Shown: in pieces, positions 33,623 through 42,237 of the stretch
Layout of the letters: each line of letters opens with the position of its first letter
Position numbering within the stretch: the first letter of the stretch is position 1
Origin: Mesorhizobium sp. B2-8-5
GTDB lineage: Bacteria > Pseudomonadota > Alphaproteobacteria > Rhizobiales > Rhizobiaceae
DNA: 64,000 bases
Direction: 5' to 3'
NCBI RefSeq assembly: GCF_006440675.2
Contig: NZ_CP083951.1
Coordinates: 5,179,501-5,243,500 of the forward strand
Notes under the pieces: generated by a model
Told to the model about the DNA's origin: nothing
Databases searched by the model: none
The model's input: only the letters and a program-made list of their open reading frames with translations
Translations under genes and position numbers: made by a program

Positions 33623-33787
33623 CTATCGATCGCGCGACTTGACGGAAAACCGACGCGCCGTTCCAAACGCGCGCAAACGATCAGTTTCAGCGCGGGCACG
33701 GCTCATCCGCATTTCCTCGTAGAGTCCGAAAGCGGTCGCCATCAAGGTGGCGACGGTCATGGTGGATGCGAGCACGGCGATAAGCAT
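33623..33787 (-). CDS. Candidate 54-residue membrane protein
   Basis: ATG at 33787 preceded by GGAAG at a 7-base distance; 54 codons, stop TAG 33623-33625. A hydrophobic N-terminal helix (MLIAVLASTMTVATLMATAF) is followed by a basic tail (EEMRMSRARAETDRLRAFG). The layout suggests a single-pass inner-membrane protein with a cytoplasmic positively charged tail. It could form a mini-operon with the frame at 33501-33605. Confidence 0.45.
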   Translation of the reverse strand: MLIAVLASTMTVATLMATAFGLYEEMRMSRARAETDRLRAFGTARRFSVKSRDR

Positions 33788-33950
33788 GAGAGGTCTTCCC
33801 GCGTTTTCATCAGCCTGCCGGATTCATTAGTGCCGTCCGCGAGGGCACGTCAGTGACTTTGGTCACGCGATTTTTCAGCAGTCCGGATCGCGTATCCGCC
33901 GGCCCATGGGGCCCGTCCGGACGCTGCCAATCGTCGGTTTGAAATTCTTC

Positions 33951-33975
33951 GGAACCTAATGCGCGGTGATTGGTT
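33951..33975 (+). promoter_or_regulatory. EcfG-type general stress promoter
   Basis: GGAAC at 33951-33955, 16 bases, then GGTT at 33972-33975, close to the alphaproteobacterial EcfG consensus GGAAC-N16/17-CGTT. It points toward the DUF982 gene whose ATG is 92 bases downstream. This would place that gene in the PhyR-EcfG stress regulon. Confidence 0.55.
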
Positions 33976-34067
33976 AACGCGCGGGTCGGCAATCGCCCTC
34001 GGCCTGCATCGACGCCATCCGGCGTCGCTTGCTTGCCCAAAAGACGATCATAAGAACGGAGGAAGTG

Positions 34068-34310
34068 ATGAACGATGTCTGGTTTTCCGAACCGGTCGTG
34101 ATCGATTTCCAGCCAAACGGCCAGCGCAAGGTATCAAGCTGTTTTGAAGCGATGGAATGCCTCGACCAACGCTGGCCGGGACAGGCGCGCGACGGCGCCT
34201 GGCGCTCGGCAAGCCGCGTCTGCCGCGATGCGCTCGACGGTCTGCGCAGCCCGGTGGAAGCCCGCAAGACACTGCGCAAGGCGGCCAAGGTCGCCGGCCT
34301 GCTGGCGTAG
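34068..34310 (+). CDS. DUF982 domain protein (second copy)
   Basis: 80 residues from the ATG at 34068 with GGAGGAAG upstream. PVVIDFQPNGQRKVSSCFEAMECLDQRW and RSASRVCRDALDGLRSPVEAR follow the DUF982 pattern; it is only moderately similar to the copy at 33229. An EcfG-like promoter precedes it and an intrinsic terminator follows 38 bases after the stop, so it is a single-gene unit. Confidence 0.82.
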   Translation: MNDVWFSEPVVIDFQPNGQRKVSSCFEAMECLDQRWPGQARDGAWRSASRVCRDALDGLRSPVEARKTLRKAAKVAGLLA

Positions 34311-34347
34311 CCTCGATTTCCCATGGCGTCCCACCGGGGACGCCGCC

Positions 34348-34390
34348 AAGCCCGTCGCGGTTTCCCATTGCCGCGGCGGGCTTTTGTTTT
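34348..34390 (+). terminator. Intrinsic terminator of the DUF982 gene
   Basis: AAGCCCG.CGCGG, a 10-base loop, CCGCG.CGGGCTT then TTTGTTTT: a GC-rich stem followed by a T-run on the forward strand. Confidence 0.8.
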
Positions 34391-34615
34391 CCATGAGGGC
34401 GAAGCGGCGGCCGACGCATGCTCCGGAACACGTTCAAGCACGCATCCCGTGGGGGCACATGAAAACGACGGCCGCTGGGCTTCGGGGGCTGACGGGTTCA
34501 GGCCCTTCCATTTCGGCGAGTCGGATGCCGGGCCGCAACGCAAGCGCCGGCGCGTGGTAACCGGGTGGTTACTATCCACAGCGGCGGAGGGCGAAACCAG
34601 GCTTGCGCGACCCGA

Positions 34616-35578
34616 TCAGGCGAATCCGCCAAGCACTTCCGGAAACTGGACCGCCATCGCTCCTTCATCCGCCTGCCGGGCGTAGATCCGATGCATCTTC
34701 GTGCCGTCATACTTGGCCCGGCGGCGTTGCACGTCCTTGCCGAAAAGACCGGCAACAGCGTCGAAGCGCCGGATGAAGCGCTTCATCACGCCGCGCTCGA
34801 AGGGTATGCGCTGCTCGAACGGCTTGCGCCAGGGCGTGTCCTTTGCCAGGTCGCGCCAGATGCCCAGCGCTTCGAGTTCGACGCCGACCTGATTGCCCCA
34901 CGGCTTGCCGCCCGCGAAATGCCTGGCCCAGGCCTGCGAGAAGCGAAATTCCCTTGTCCCGAGCGATTGCAGATTCCAGTTTGGGTGCATCGTCTGCCAT
35001 TTGCCCTCGAAGGCGACGTTCAGAGCATTTTGGTCATTCATCTTGCCATCAATGGCGGTCTTTCGCGTCCGCTCCAGCAGGGCCTTCTCCCGGACAGCGT
35101 TCATATCGAAGACGACCACACCGGAATTGAAATAAGGCGCGCCGGGCGCCAGCTTGAGCTTTTGCCGGTATGAAGGCCTGAAATACATATAGTCGTCATG
35201 CGCGGCGAGCAGCGGGGCGCGCAGCCGCTGCCCGGTCAGGTCATTGATGTCTCTGTTGAAGAGGACATCGCAATCCGTGTATGCGATGCGATCGTATGGC
35301 TCGAAAACCGGAAACTGGTCGGCGAAAAGCCGAACGTAAGCGGCAATGCTGTATGTTCCAAAACGAAAGCCGAAATTCGTCATGAAATCCGTGACATCGA
35401 CCAGCTCGACCTTGCCTTTCAGCAGATGGCGGGCGACTTCAAGGTCCGGTTCGCTCGCGCCGGTGTAGAGCAGAAAGCCGTCGACCGGTGTCGAGACATC
35501 AATTATCCGGCGCGCTGTCAGGCACGCATATGGAAAGTAGTTGGCGTCCGTGGCCAGGAAGAAACACGATTTGGTCAT
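34616..35578 (-). CDS. GT8-like glycosyltransferase
   Basis: 320 residues from the ATG at 35578. CFFLATDANYFPYACLTARRI and the metal/nucleotide-sugar motif YTDCDVLFNRDI (DxD) fit GT8-type retaining transferases; FNSGVVVFDMNA and NDQNALNVAF are the usual later blocks. The C-terminal region after 230 is basic and may bind the membrane or acceptor. It is 15 bases downstream of the acyltransferase gene on the same strand. Likely decorates a surface polysaccharide. Confidence 0.83.
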   Translation of the reverse strand: MTKSCFFLATDANYFPYACLTARRIIDVSTPVDGFLLYTGASEPDLEVARHLLKGKVELVDVTDFMTNFGFRFGTYSIAAYVRLFADQFPVFEPYDRIAYTDCDVLFNRDINDLTGQRLRAPLLAAHDDYMYFRPSYRQKLKLAPGAPYFNSGVVVFDMNAVREKALLERTRKTAIDGKMNDQNALNVAFEGKWQTMHPNWNLQSLGTREFRFSQAWARHFAGGKPWGNQVGVELEALGIWRDLAKDTPWRKPFEQRIPFERGVMKRFIRRFDAVAGLFGKDVQRRRAKYDGTKMHRIYARQADEGAMAVQFPEVLGGFA

Positions 35579-35593
35579 TCGCCACCGCAACCC

Positions 35594-36175
35594 TTATTTC
35601 GCCGCGGTGCCTGCCACAAAATGCTTCTCGACGAAAGCCTCGATCAGGCCGGTGAGCGAGGCCGCCTCGCTCTTGATCTTGTCATCGTCCCAGCGCCACC
35701 ATTGGATCGCCAGAAGCTTCGATATGGTCTCCTCCGGGAATCGATACCTGATCAGGGTGGCCGGAGACCCGCCGACGATCGCGTAGGGCGGCACTTTTTT
35801 GGTGACGACGGCTCCGGCGCCGACAATCGCGCCATCGCCGATCTCCACTCCCGGCAGTATCATCGCGCCGTTGCCGATCCAGACATCATTGCCGACGGTG
35901 ATGCCGGCCGGTTTGCCGCCATTCACGATCGGCTCGGGCTGCTTCAGCAATCGGCTGTAGATCGGGAATGATGTTGCGCTGTCGGTTGGATGCTGGCCAG
36001 AGCAAATGAAAAGCACTCGACCGGCAACCGAGCAGAAGGCGCCGATCTCCAGCGGAGCGTCCCTTGTGGGAAACAACACCTTTCGCCATGTCACGCCGTA
36101 AGTGTGGCGGCCGACCTTTACGTGGTCCGGCAATTTGGAGCGCGCGTCCTTGAACCATCTGGAAATCGACGACAT
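35594..36175 (-). CDS. Hexapeptide-repeat acyltransferase (CatB/xenobiotic acetyltransferase-like)
   Basis: 193 residues from the ATG at 36175 (GGAGAAGGA upstream). Left-handed beta-helix repeats: IEIGAFCSVA, ITVGNDVWIGNGAMILPGVEIGDGAIVGAGAVVTKKVPPYAIVGGSPA. His in CSGQHPTDSATSFP occupies the catalytic position of the xenobiotic acetyltransferase group. In a glycosyltransferase locus it most likely acetylates a sugar rather than an antibiotic. Divergent from the glycosyltransferase at 36372. Confidence 0.88.
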   Translation of the reverse strand: MSSISRWFKDARSKLPDHVKVGRHTYGVTWRKVLFPTRDAPLEIGAFCSVAGRVLFICSGQHPTDSATSFPIYSRLLKQPEPIVNGGKPAGITVGNDVWIGNGAMILPGVEIGDGAIVGAGAVVTKKVPPYAIVGGSPATLIRYRFPEETISKLLAIQWWRWDDDKIKSEAASLTGLIEAFVEKHFVAGTAAK

Positions 36176-36371
36176 TCAGATCCTTCTCCCAACGCTCACG
36201 CGACATAGACTCGGATCGTCGGAACCATCAACTGCGAACTTTGGACAGGAGCAAGGGGCTAATCTACCGAGAACCCGGCTAGCTGCTCACTTGAACTGGG
36301 AAACTTTTGAATGGATTGCGCATGCGTGTGTTAGTAGTGGAAGCGTCTCAGACACATCTCCCATTTGATCA

Positions 36372-37157
36372 ATGAATGACGTCTTTGGTTATATCGCCTA
36401 TGGCGAGAATGAGATTTATCATCGGGGCGCCCTGCTCAGCGCGCTGAAGCTTCTGCATTATTGTCCGGCCGCCAAGATCATAGTGGCAACCGATGGGCCG
36501 GATATGTTCCGCGGTTATCCGGTCGAGACGATGGCGATCTCCGCGGAGCAAAAGGACCTTATGTCCTTCGACGGTCGCTACCATTTCGGCATCAAGGCCG
36601 GGTGCCTAGCCGAGATCCTGAAACGCTGTGACCGATTACTCTACATGGATACGGACATGTACCCGGTTGGCGACATCTCGAGGGCATTCGAGGCCATATC
36701 GCCCAGCCGTTCTATTATGCGCCTTCGCGAGAAACCGCACGCTTGGACACCGAGGCTGGCGGGCCAAAATATTCGGATCGGCGCCTACGTCGTGACCGGC
36801 CATGAGCCAATGTGGAACAGCGGCGTTCTTGGTGTACACCGCCACAACCTATCTGCTCTACTCGACGCCCATCCGCCTATGCTTGCCGTCCATGAGATCG
36901 CAAAGATAGACGCCGCAGAACAATTCTGCATCGGTATTGCCTTATCTCAAGTCAATCGAACGATAGGCCCTCACCGTCTGAAAATCAGGAACTACAACAC
37001 GCGGGGCAAGAAGGCTTTCGCCAGTCCGCTCGTTCTGCAGTTCTTCAAGACGTACGGTGACTATCCAATTGCCGAGCAAATTAGGAGAGCCGGTTGGTAT
37101 CGCCTATGGCGATCCCCCTTGGACCTTTGGCGCCAGCGGCGGAGGTGGTCGTTTTAG
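36372..37157 (+). CDS. Glycosyltransferase (GT8/GT-A-like)
   Basis: 261 residues. MNDVFGYIAYGENEIYHRGA and the metal-binding DRLLYMDTDMYPVGD (DxD) mark a GT-A sugar transferase; MWNSGVLGVHRHN fits the acceptor-loop region. The C-terminus is basic and aromatic (YRLWRSPLDLWRQRRRW), possibly membrane-attached. The next gene on the strand is another glycosyltransferase. The ribosome site is weak. Confidence 0.75.
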   Translation: MNDVFGYIAYGENEIYHRGALLSALKLLHYCPAAKIIVATDGPDMFRGYPVETMAISAEQKDLMSFDGRYHFGIKAGCLAEILKRCDRLLYMDTDMYPVGDISRAFEAISPSRSIMRLREKPHAWTPRLAGQNIRIGAYVVTGHEPMWNSGVLGVHRHNLSALLDAHPPMLAVHEIAKIDAAEQFCIGIALSQVNRTIGPHRLKIRNYNTRGKKAFASPLVLQFFKTYGDYPIAEQIRRAGWYRLWRSPLDLWRQRRRWSF

Positions 37158-37250
37158 TTTGCTGTCGTCAGATCGTCGCCGGTGCGCTGGCGATCCCGAG
37201 TTCGCACCAATGCGTGTCGATAGTCAATTTGAGGCCGGGTTGCCCGCCCG

Positions 37251-38261
37251 ATGAAATCTTCAGGCTGCTTGATTTTTCTTACGCTGCCAAGCAAAGGAGT
37301 ATCGGGGGGTTTGCCGCTTCGAGAGGCAGCCTTGGCATTCAAACCAATCGTGGACAGACTAAGCAGAAGCCAGGCCGTCATCCAGGCCAAGATGCTTCGC
37401 AACCGACTCGTCTACAAGATTTTCGAAAGTCGAGGACGGGCATCCGGGCACCTGCTCGCCAAGCAGTTGCTGGACGCAAGCGTATCGCGCGTTTGCATTA
37501 CGATCGCTTTCAACACGCCGTGGGTGATCGACGCCTTGACGAAGGCGTGGGAAATCCAGCCGCCGGGAATGACGCTGGTGGTCGTCGACAATTCAACAAA
37601 ACCTGAGGCCAGGGAGGCCATTGCCCGCATCTGCCGAATTCGGGGCGTCCCCTATCTCGCGCTGCCAATGCGGATTGAGAAGCATCTGTCGAGATCGCAC
37701 GGATCGGCGATCACGTGGGCATTCAACAATATCGTGAGGCATTTGAAGCCGGAGCTGTTCGGCTTCATCGATCACGACTGCTTCCCGGTCGCCCCCTTCG
37801 ATATTCCATCCAAGTTGGAAGACAAGGCGGCCTACGGGAAGAAATTCCTTCCGGGGGAAAACCACATCTACAAGCCAAAGCCGGGAGACCGGCACTGGAA
37901 CCTGTGGGCGGGCTTTTGCTTCTACCGGTTCTCGGCCGTAGCTGGCCATCAGCTGAACTTCGAACCCCGCCTCAATCTCGGCTTGGATACTGGAGGCGCA
38001 AATTGGGCGCTCTTTTACTCTGAGTTGGACGCCGACAAGGATGTGGCCGTCGCATTGGTGCGTGAAAGCCCAATGACCATGGCCGGCGTGGTCGGGCACC
38101 ATGAGTTCATCGACGGCGCCTTCTTTCACCTCGCCGGCGTGTCATACCCCGAAAGACCGGGGTACCACCACCGGACGGTGGAGCATCGGGAAATGCTTCG
38201 GGATTATGTGTGGAACACTTATCTCGGCGGCCCGGCCGGGCAGACGGTGAGTGATTTCTGA
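37251..38261 (+). CDS. GT2-like glycosyltransferase
   Basis: 336 residues if started at the ATG at 37251; the first 45 residues are atypical and an internal ATG at 37392 is possible. Neither has a clear ribosome site. RVCITIAFNTPWVIDALTKAW and MTLVVVDNSTKPEAREA are the GT2 nucleotide-binding fold, with LFGFIDHDCFPVAP as the DxD-type metal site. The C-terminus contains several His residues in VVGHHEFIDGAFFHLAG. Last gene of the glycan locus, 75 bases from tRNA-Arg. Confidence 0.72.
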   Translation: MKSSGCLIFLTLPSKGVSGGLPLREAALAFKPIVDRLSRSQAVIQAKMLRNRLVYKIFESRGRASGHLLAKQLLDASVSRVCITIAFNTPWVIDALTKAWEIQPPGMTLVVVDNSTKPEAREAIARICRIRGVPYLALPMRIEKHLSRSHGSAITWAFNNIVRHLKPELFGFIDHDCFPVAPFDIPSKLEDKAAYGKKFLPGENHIYKPKPGDRHWNLWAGFCFYRFSAVAGHQLNFEPRLNLGLDTGGANWALFYSELDADKDVAVALVRESPMTMAGVVGHHEFIDGAFFHLAGVSYPERPGYHHRTVEHREMLRDYVWNTYLGGPAGQTVSDF

Positions 38262-38336
38262 CGAGGTTTTCGCGACCGAGCCGTTGGCGAAGGTTGGATC
38301 CAGAATCAGCCAAGTCCCGTAAGCCGTTGAATAAAC

Positions 38337-38413
38337 TGGCGATCCCGGCAGGATTCGAACCTGCGACCATCGGCTTAGAAGGCCGGTGCTCTATCCAGCT
38401 GAGCTACGGGACC
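38337..38413 (-). tRNA. tRNA-Arg (anticodon TCT)
   Basis: 77 bases including encoded CCA. The reverse strand begins GGTCCCGTAGCTCAGCTGG; acceptor arm GGTCCCG pairs with CGGGATC; anticodon loop CTTCTAA gives TCT; T-arm contains GGTTCGAATCC. The 3' end points into the glycosyltransferase locus. Confidence 0.96.
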
Positions 38414-38471
38414 GTCGGCCGGCCGGGCCGGCTGATGCGCGCTACGCCAAGGCGAGGCAAGACTCGGGAAG

Positions 38472-38777
38472 TCAGTGCGTCCAGGGCGTCCTGCGGTCAT
38501 AGCGGAAATTGTCCGAATAGGAAATCTGCCGGCGCTTGGCTTCCTTCGGCTCTTCGACGCGATAGGCGATCTTTTCCTTCTCGGCATAAGCCATCGCCTC
38601 TTCCTTCGTGTCGAAGGTGAGCTTCACCTGGCTCAGCATGTCACCCGAGGTGGTGTAGCCCATCAGCGGATCGATCTTCTTGCGCTGGGCGGGATCGAAT
38701 TCCAGCACCCAATGTCCGGTCTTGGCCTTGCCGGACTGCATCGCGGTTTTGGCTGGACTGAAAATGCGCGCGGACAT
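38472..38777 (-). CDS. NDUFS4-like respiratory complex I subunit (ETC complex I family)
   Basis: 101 residues from the ATG at 38777 (AGAGGTGG upstream). ARIFSPAKTAMQSGKAKTGHW, PLMGYTTSGDM and TKEEAMAYAEKEKIAY are the conserved blocks of the NDUFS4/AQDQ subunit, an accessory subunit of NADH:quinone oxidoreductase in alphaproteobacteria and mitochondria. It is normally encoded away from the nuo operon, as here. Confidence 0.93.
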   Translation of the reverse strand: MSARIFSPAKTAMQSGKAKTGHWVLEFDPAQRKKIDPLMGYTTSGDMLSQVKLTFDTKEEAMAYAEKEKIAYRVEEPKEAKRRQISYSDNFRYDRRTPWTH

Positions 38778-39018
38778 GACCACCTCTTTGCCGCCCGAAG
38801 ACCGGGCACCTCGTTCAGCGCCTCCGGGGATTCTACGGAAGCCCCGATTTCACGCCAATCCGTCATTACTGTGCAATGGGCGCGGCGGCAAGGCCGCAAG
38901 CGCCCCTGCGTTCCCACGGCGCTGGGAACCTCGCCGCGCCGGCGACATTATCGAAAGGTCGGGCGGCCGGCCGGAGCCAGCCTTCCCGTGAACCATCCAT
39001 CAGAAGCGGACGTTCGCC

Positions 39019-39987
39019 ATGACCAATGCAACCGAACACCCCGTCCTGCAGCTCGCCGTGCTTGTCGGCAGCCTGCGCGCCCAATCCTTCAGCCGCAAGA
39101 TCGCCAAGGCGCTCGCCGCCCGCGCGCCGGATTCGGTGCGCTGCCGCTTCATCGAGATCGGCGAGTTGCCGCTCTACAACGAGGATCTGGACGGCGACAG
39201 CCCGCCGGCGGCGTGGTCGGCCTTCCGCGCGGCGATACGCGAATGCGACGCGGTGCTGTTCGTCACCCCGGAATACAACCGCTCGATCCCGGGCTGTCTG
39301 AAGAATGCGCTCGATGTCGGCTCGCGGCCGCCGGGCAAGAGCGTGTTCAAGGGCCTGCCCGCGGGGGTCGTCAGCGTCAGCCCGAGCAAGATCGGCGCCT
39401 TCGGCTCCAACCATGCGCTGAGACAAACCTTCGTCTTCCTCGACATGCCGGTGATGCAGCAGCCGGAGGCCTATATAGGCAATGTCTCGGAGCTGTTGGA
39501 CGACAAAGGCGCGGTGACCAACGCCGACACCGCCACCTTCCTCGAGAATTTCATGGCCAGCCTGGAGACCTGGATCAGGACGGTGCATCCTGGCGGCTCG
39601 TCCTTCGATGCCTTCATGAAACAGCGCGAGAAGATTGCCGGGGACTATGTCAATGGCGACGCCTCCTCGCTGAAAGCGATCGTCACCCGTGCCGGGCCGG
39701 CGACGTTCTTTTCGCCGCGCGGCGACCATCTCGAAGGGGCCGAAGCGGTTGCCGGCCGTTACGAGCGCGATGCTGCGAGCTTCCACAAAGGCGGCAACAC
39801 CGACCTCGAGGTGCTGCAGGCGTCGGCAAGCGGCGATCTGGCCTTCTGGAGTGGCTTGCAGCATGCCAAGGCGCGCATGGGCAGAAACGGCGAGGCGACC
39901 GAGATGACCTTGCGGGTCACGGAAGTGTTCCGGCTGGAGGACGGCGCGTTCAAGCTGGTGCATCGCCACGCCGACCCGGTTCATTAG
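39019..39987 (+). CDS. NADPH-dependent FMN reductase fused to a SnoaL/NTF2-like domain
   Basis: 322 residues. Residues 1-185 are a flavodoxin-like NADPH:FMN/quinone reductase (LAVLVGSLRAQSFSRKIAKA, FVTPEYNRSIPGCLKNALD). Residues about 195-322 form a second domain (FDAFMKQREKIAGDYVNGDA, RVTEVFRLEDGAFKLVHRH) typical of SnoaL/DUF4440 NTF2-like proteins. Stand-alone reductases are about 180-190 residues, so this is a true fusion rather than a start error. It may reduce quinones or chromate with the second domain binding a ligand. Confidence 0.85.
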   Translation: MTNATEHPVLQLAVLVGSLRAQSFSRKIAKALAARAPDSVRCRFIEIGELPLYNEDLDGDSPPAAWSAFRAAIRECDAVLFVTPEYNRSIPGCLKNALDVGSRPPGKSVFKGLPAGVVSVSPSKIGAFGSNHALRQTFVFLDMPVMQQPEAYIGNVSELLDDKGAVTNADTATFLENFMASLETWIRTVHPGGSSFDAFMKQREKIAGDYVNGDASSLKAIVTRAGPATFFSPRGDHLEGAEAVAGRYERDAASFHKGGNTDLEVLQASASGDLAFWSGLQHAKARMGRNGEATEMTLRVTEVFRLEDGAFKLVHRHADPVH

Positions 39988-40102
39988 CCGGCGCTTGCAA
40001 AAATCCGCGACACAATGCCGGAGGTCTTTGCAACATAGGCCTATTCCTTTTGGCCCGTGGGCGGCATATGTCAGATACATGGTCGTGCCAGTTGAAGGCA
40101 TG

Positions 40103-41299
40103 ATGACGGCGATAAAGACACGTATGGGCGCGGAAGCGAAAGTCTTGCCGTCGGGGGTCGGCGAGCCAGCGATACTGGAAGGCGCGGTTGTCATCGGCGC
40201 GGGCGCCGCGGGGCTTGCCGCCGCGCATGCGCTGGCCAAGGCCGGCGTGACGATGCAGATCCTGGAACGCGAGGAACGGCTGGCCGAGCCCTGGCATCGC
40301 CGCCACGACAACCTGCACCTCAACACGCATCGCGATCTTTCTTCGCTGCCGGGCGTTTCCTATCCCGCGGGAACGCCGGCCTTCCCGCACCGCAGCGCCG
40401 TCATCCGCCATCTCAACGATTTCGCCGAGACGCACAGGCTGCCGATCGCCTTCGGCGTCAAGGTCGACGGGATCGAATTTCGTGGCGACCACTGGCTGCT
40501 GCGGACAAGCGCGGGCTTGAAGGCGGCGCGATATGTGGTGGTCGCCACCGGGCGCGACCGGCAACCCTTCATCCCGGCCTGGAAGGGCATGGCGGATTTT
40601 TCAGGATCGATCATCCACTCGGCCGATTTCGGCAAGGCGAGCGACTATGCCGGCAAGAAGGTGCTGGTGGTCGGCGCCGGCAATTCCGGCTTCGACGCGC
40701 TCAACCATCTTTCCCGCGTCGAGACGGGCCAGATGTGGCTTTCGGCGCGCAACGGACCTTCGCTGCTGCCCAAGCGCATCGGCAAGATCGCGGTGCATCG
40801 CATCTCGCCGGTGATGGCAAGCCTGCCGACACGGCTCGCGGACGCGGCCATGGCGGCAACGCAGCGCCTGGTGTTCGGGGATCTGACGAAATACGGCCTG
40901 CCTCCTGCCCCGTCGGGCGGCGCCAGCCGGCTCGGCTCCGACTATACGGCGATCGCCGCCGACGACGGCGCGGTCGATGCCATCAAGGCCGGACGCATCA
41001 TCGTCGTGCCGCAGCTGCGCGAATTCAGGCGGGACGGCGTCGTGCTGGACAATGGACAGACGATCGCGCCCGACATCGTCATTGCCGCCACCGGCTACCG
41101 CACCGGGCTGGAGACGATGCTGGGCGGGCTCGGCGTGCTCGACGCCAAGGGCGTGCCGCTGTTCAACGGCGCCGCGAACGACCCGAAACTGCCCGGACTC
41201 TGGTTCACCGGCATGCGGCCGAGTATTCGCGGCTGCTTTGCCAATGCAAGGATCCAGGGCGCTGCGATCGCCAGGAAGATCGCCAGCCTGAAGCGCTGA
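40103..41299 (+). CDS. Flavin-containing monooxygenase-like NAD(P)/FAD oxidoreductase
   Basis: 398 residues from the ATG at 40103 with GAAGG upstream (ATGs at 40079 and 40100 are in frame). FAD site AVVIGAGAAGLAAAHALAKAG, NADPH site VLVVGAGNSGFDALNHLS, and FMO-type middle block HLNTHRDLSSLPGVSYP. The C-terminal IVIAATGYRTGLE is the usual ATGY. It probably oxygenates a small amine or sulfide, or acts as a flavin oxidase such as CzcO/YUCCA-like proteins. Confidence 0.88.
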   Translation: MTAIKTRMGAEAKVLPSGVGEPAILEGAVVIGAGAAGLAAAHALAKAGVTMQILEREERLAEPWHRRHDNLHLNTHRDLSSLPGVSYPAGTPAFPHRSAVIRHLNDFAETHRLPIAFGVKVDGIEFRGDHWLLRTSAGLKAARYVVVATGRDRQPFIPAWKGMADFSGSIIHSADFGKASDYAGKKVLVVGAGNSGFDALNHLSRVETGQMWLSARNGPSLLPKRIGKIAVHRISPVMASLPTRLADAAMAATQRLVFGDLTKYGLPPAPSGGASRLGSDYTAIAADDGAVDAIKAGRIIVVPQLREFRRDGVVLDNGQTIAPDIVIAATGYRTGLETMLGGLGVLDAKGVPLFNGAANDPKLPGLWFTGMRPSIRGCFANARIQGAAIARKIASLKR

Positions 41300-41372
41300 G
41301 CGGCATCGTCAGTTCCGACCTCGGTTTTTGTGTTGCCTTCCGGGCGTGCGCCCCCTATACGCCGCGGGACGT

Positions 41373-41449
41373 CGGAGTGTAGCGCAGCCTGGTAGCGCAC
41401 CTGATTTGGGATCAGGGGGTCGCAGGTTCAAATCCTGCCACTCCGACCA
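41373..41449 (+). tRNA. tRNA-Pro (anticodon TGG)
   Basis: 77 bases including CCA. CGGAGTG pairs with CACTCCG; D-arm AGCGCAGCCTGGTAGCGC; anticodon stem-loop CCTGATTTGGGATCAGG gives TGG; T-arm GGTTCAAATCC. Confidence 0.96.
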
Positions 41450-41967
41450 TTGCTTCCTTCCTAGACCAAATCGGTCTCGCCGTCCCTGCATTACAGCCGG
41501 AAGACAGAGACAATTGGGACGCCAACACCAACATCATCGTCGTTGCGGATGTTTCCAGGGCAGCTGACATGGGTGCTCCGCGACCTATGATCCTCCCCTC
41601 TTCAACGACGCGCGTCAATGCGGCCTCGCCATGGGTGGCGGCAGCTTGCTGCTCGGCGCGGGACAGGCTCACGGGCAAGCGGAACCAGCCATTCAACGGC
41701 GCGGGCGAATCGGCGGTAAACCCGCCGGGCGAGAACCCCAACACCTCGAGCCCGGCGAGCCTACAACCCGATCTGGAACGCGACCGGGGCCGGGATCAGC
41801 CGGCATTGTCCGCGTTGCAAGAGCGATGCCGGAAAAGACTGTTCCGGAATGGGACGGCTACGCCGCGTGCTCCCACGGGTTGATCACGGAAACGCCCGCC
41901 GTGGCTCGAATAATCCCTCGCCTCCAACTTTGTCGCCGGTCTAGACTTCGAACCAGGGGGATTTTCG
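41450..41967. other. Intergenic stretch after tRNA-Pro
   Basis: About 520 bases with no convincing gene. Reverse-strand frames that reach into the tRNA are artefacts of the tRNA sequence. No att-like repeat of the tRNA 3' end was seen. Confidence 0.5.
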
Positions 41968-42231
41968 ATGCCCGTTCTCGAGGCTCTGCTGTCGCTGATC
42001 GGCCCGGCCTATCTGGCCTATTACGGCTTTACGGTTGCGGTGATGGTGGTCTGGGCAATTCTGTGCGCTGCCCTGTGGGTTTGGAACAACCGGCCCAGCA
42101 AGAGGAATGGCGGCGTAGCCCGGTCGCGGTCCGCCGGCCTGATGTTCTTCATCCTAGTCGCCGCCTGTTATGTGGCGGCGCACACGGGAGTCTATCTTTT
42201 GGCCCGGCATCTGGCCGGACTATGGGCGTGA
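41968..42231 (+). CDS. Small membrane protein with two helices
   Basis: 87 residues, GGGGGA upstream of the ATG. A helix near 13-40 (AYLAYYGFTVAVMVVWAILCAALWVW), a basic loop (NNRPSKRNGGVARSRS) and a second helix (56-80, GLMFFILVAACYVAAHTGVYLL) indicate a hairpin in the inner membrane with a positively charged cytoplasmic loop. Function unknown. Convergent with hdaA, 6 bases apart. Confidence 0.7.
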   Translation: MPVLEALLSLIGPAYLAYYGFTVAVMVVWAILCAALWVWNNRPSKRNGGVARSRSAGLMFFILVAACYVAAHTGVYLLARHLAGLWA

Positions 42232-42237
42232 CAGGCC

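Noticed and set aside
33810..34040. Reverse 76-codon frame between the DUF982 genes
   Set aside because: Low-complexity charged sequence covering an EcfG-type promoter; no ribosome site.
38294..38620. Forward open frame containing IPAGFEPATIGLEG
   Set aside because: It is the antisense translation of tRNA-Arg, another common artefact.
38262..41449. Genomic island bounded by tRNA-Arg and tRNA-Pro
   Set aside because: The interval holds core genes (NDUFS4-like subunit) with normal composition, and no att repeats or integrase were seen.
41309..41491. Reverse-strand open frame containing WQDLNLRPPDPKSGAL
   Set aside because: This is the translation of the tRNA-Pro gene, a well-known annotation artefact.
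41412..41744. Reverse-strand frame ending GVAGFEPATP
   Set aside because: It runs into the tRNA-Pro sequence; no ribosome site and atypical composition.
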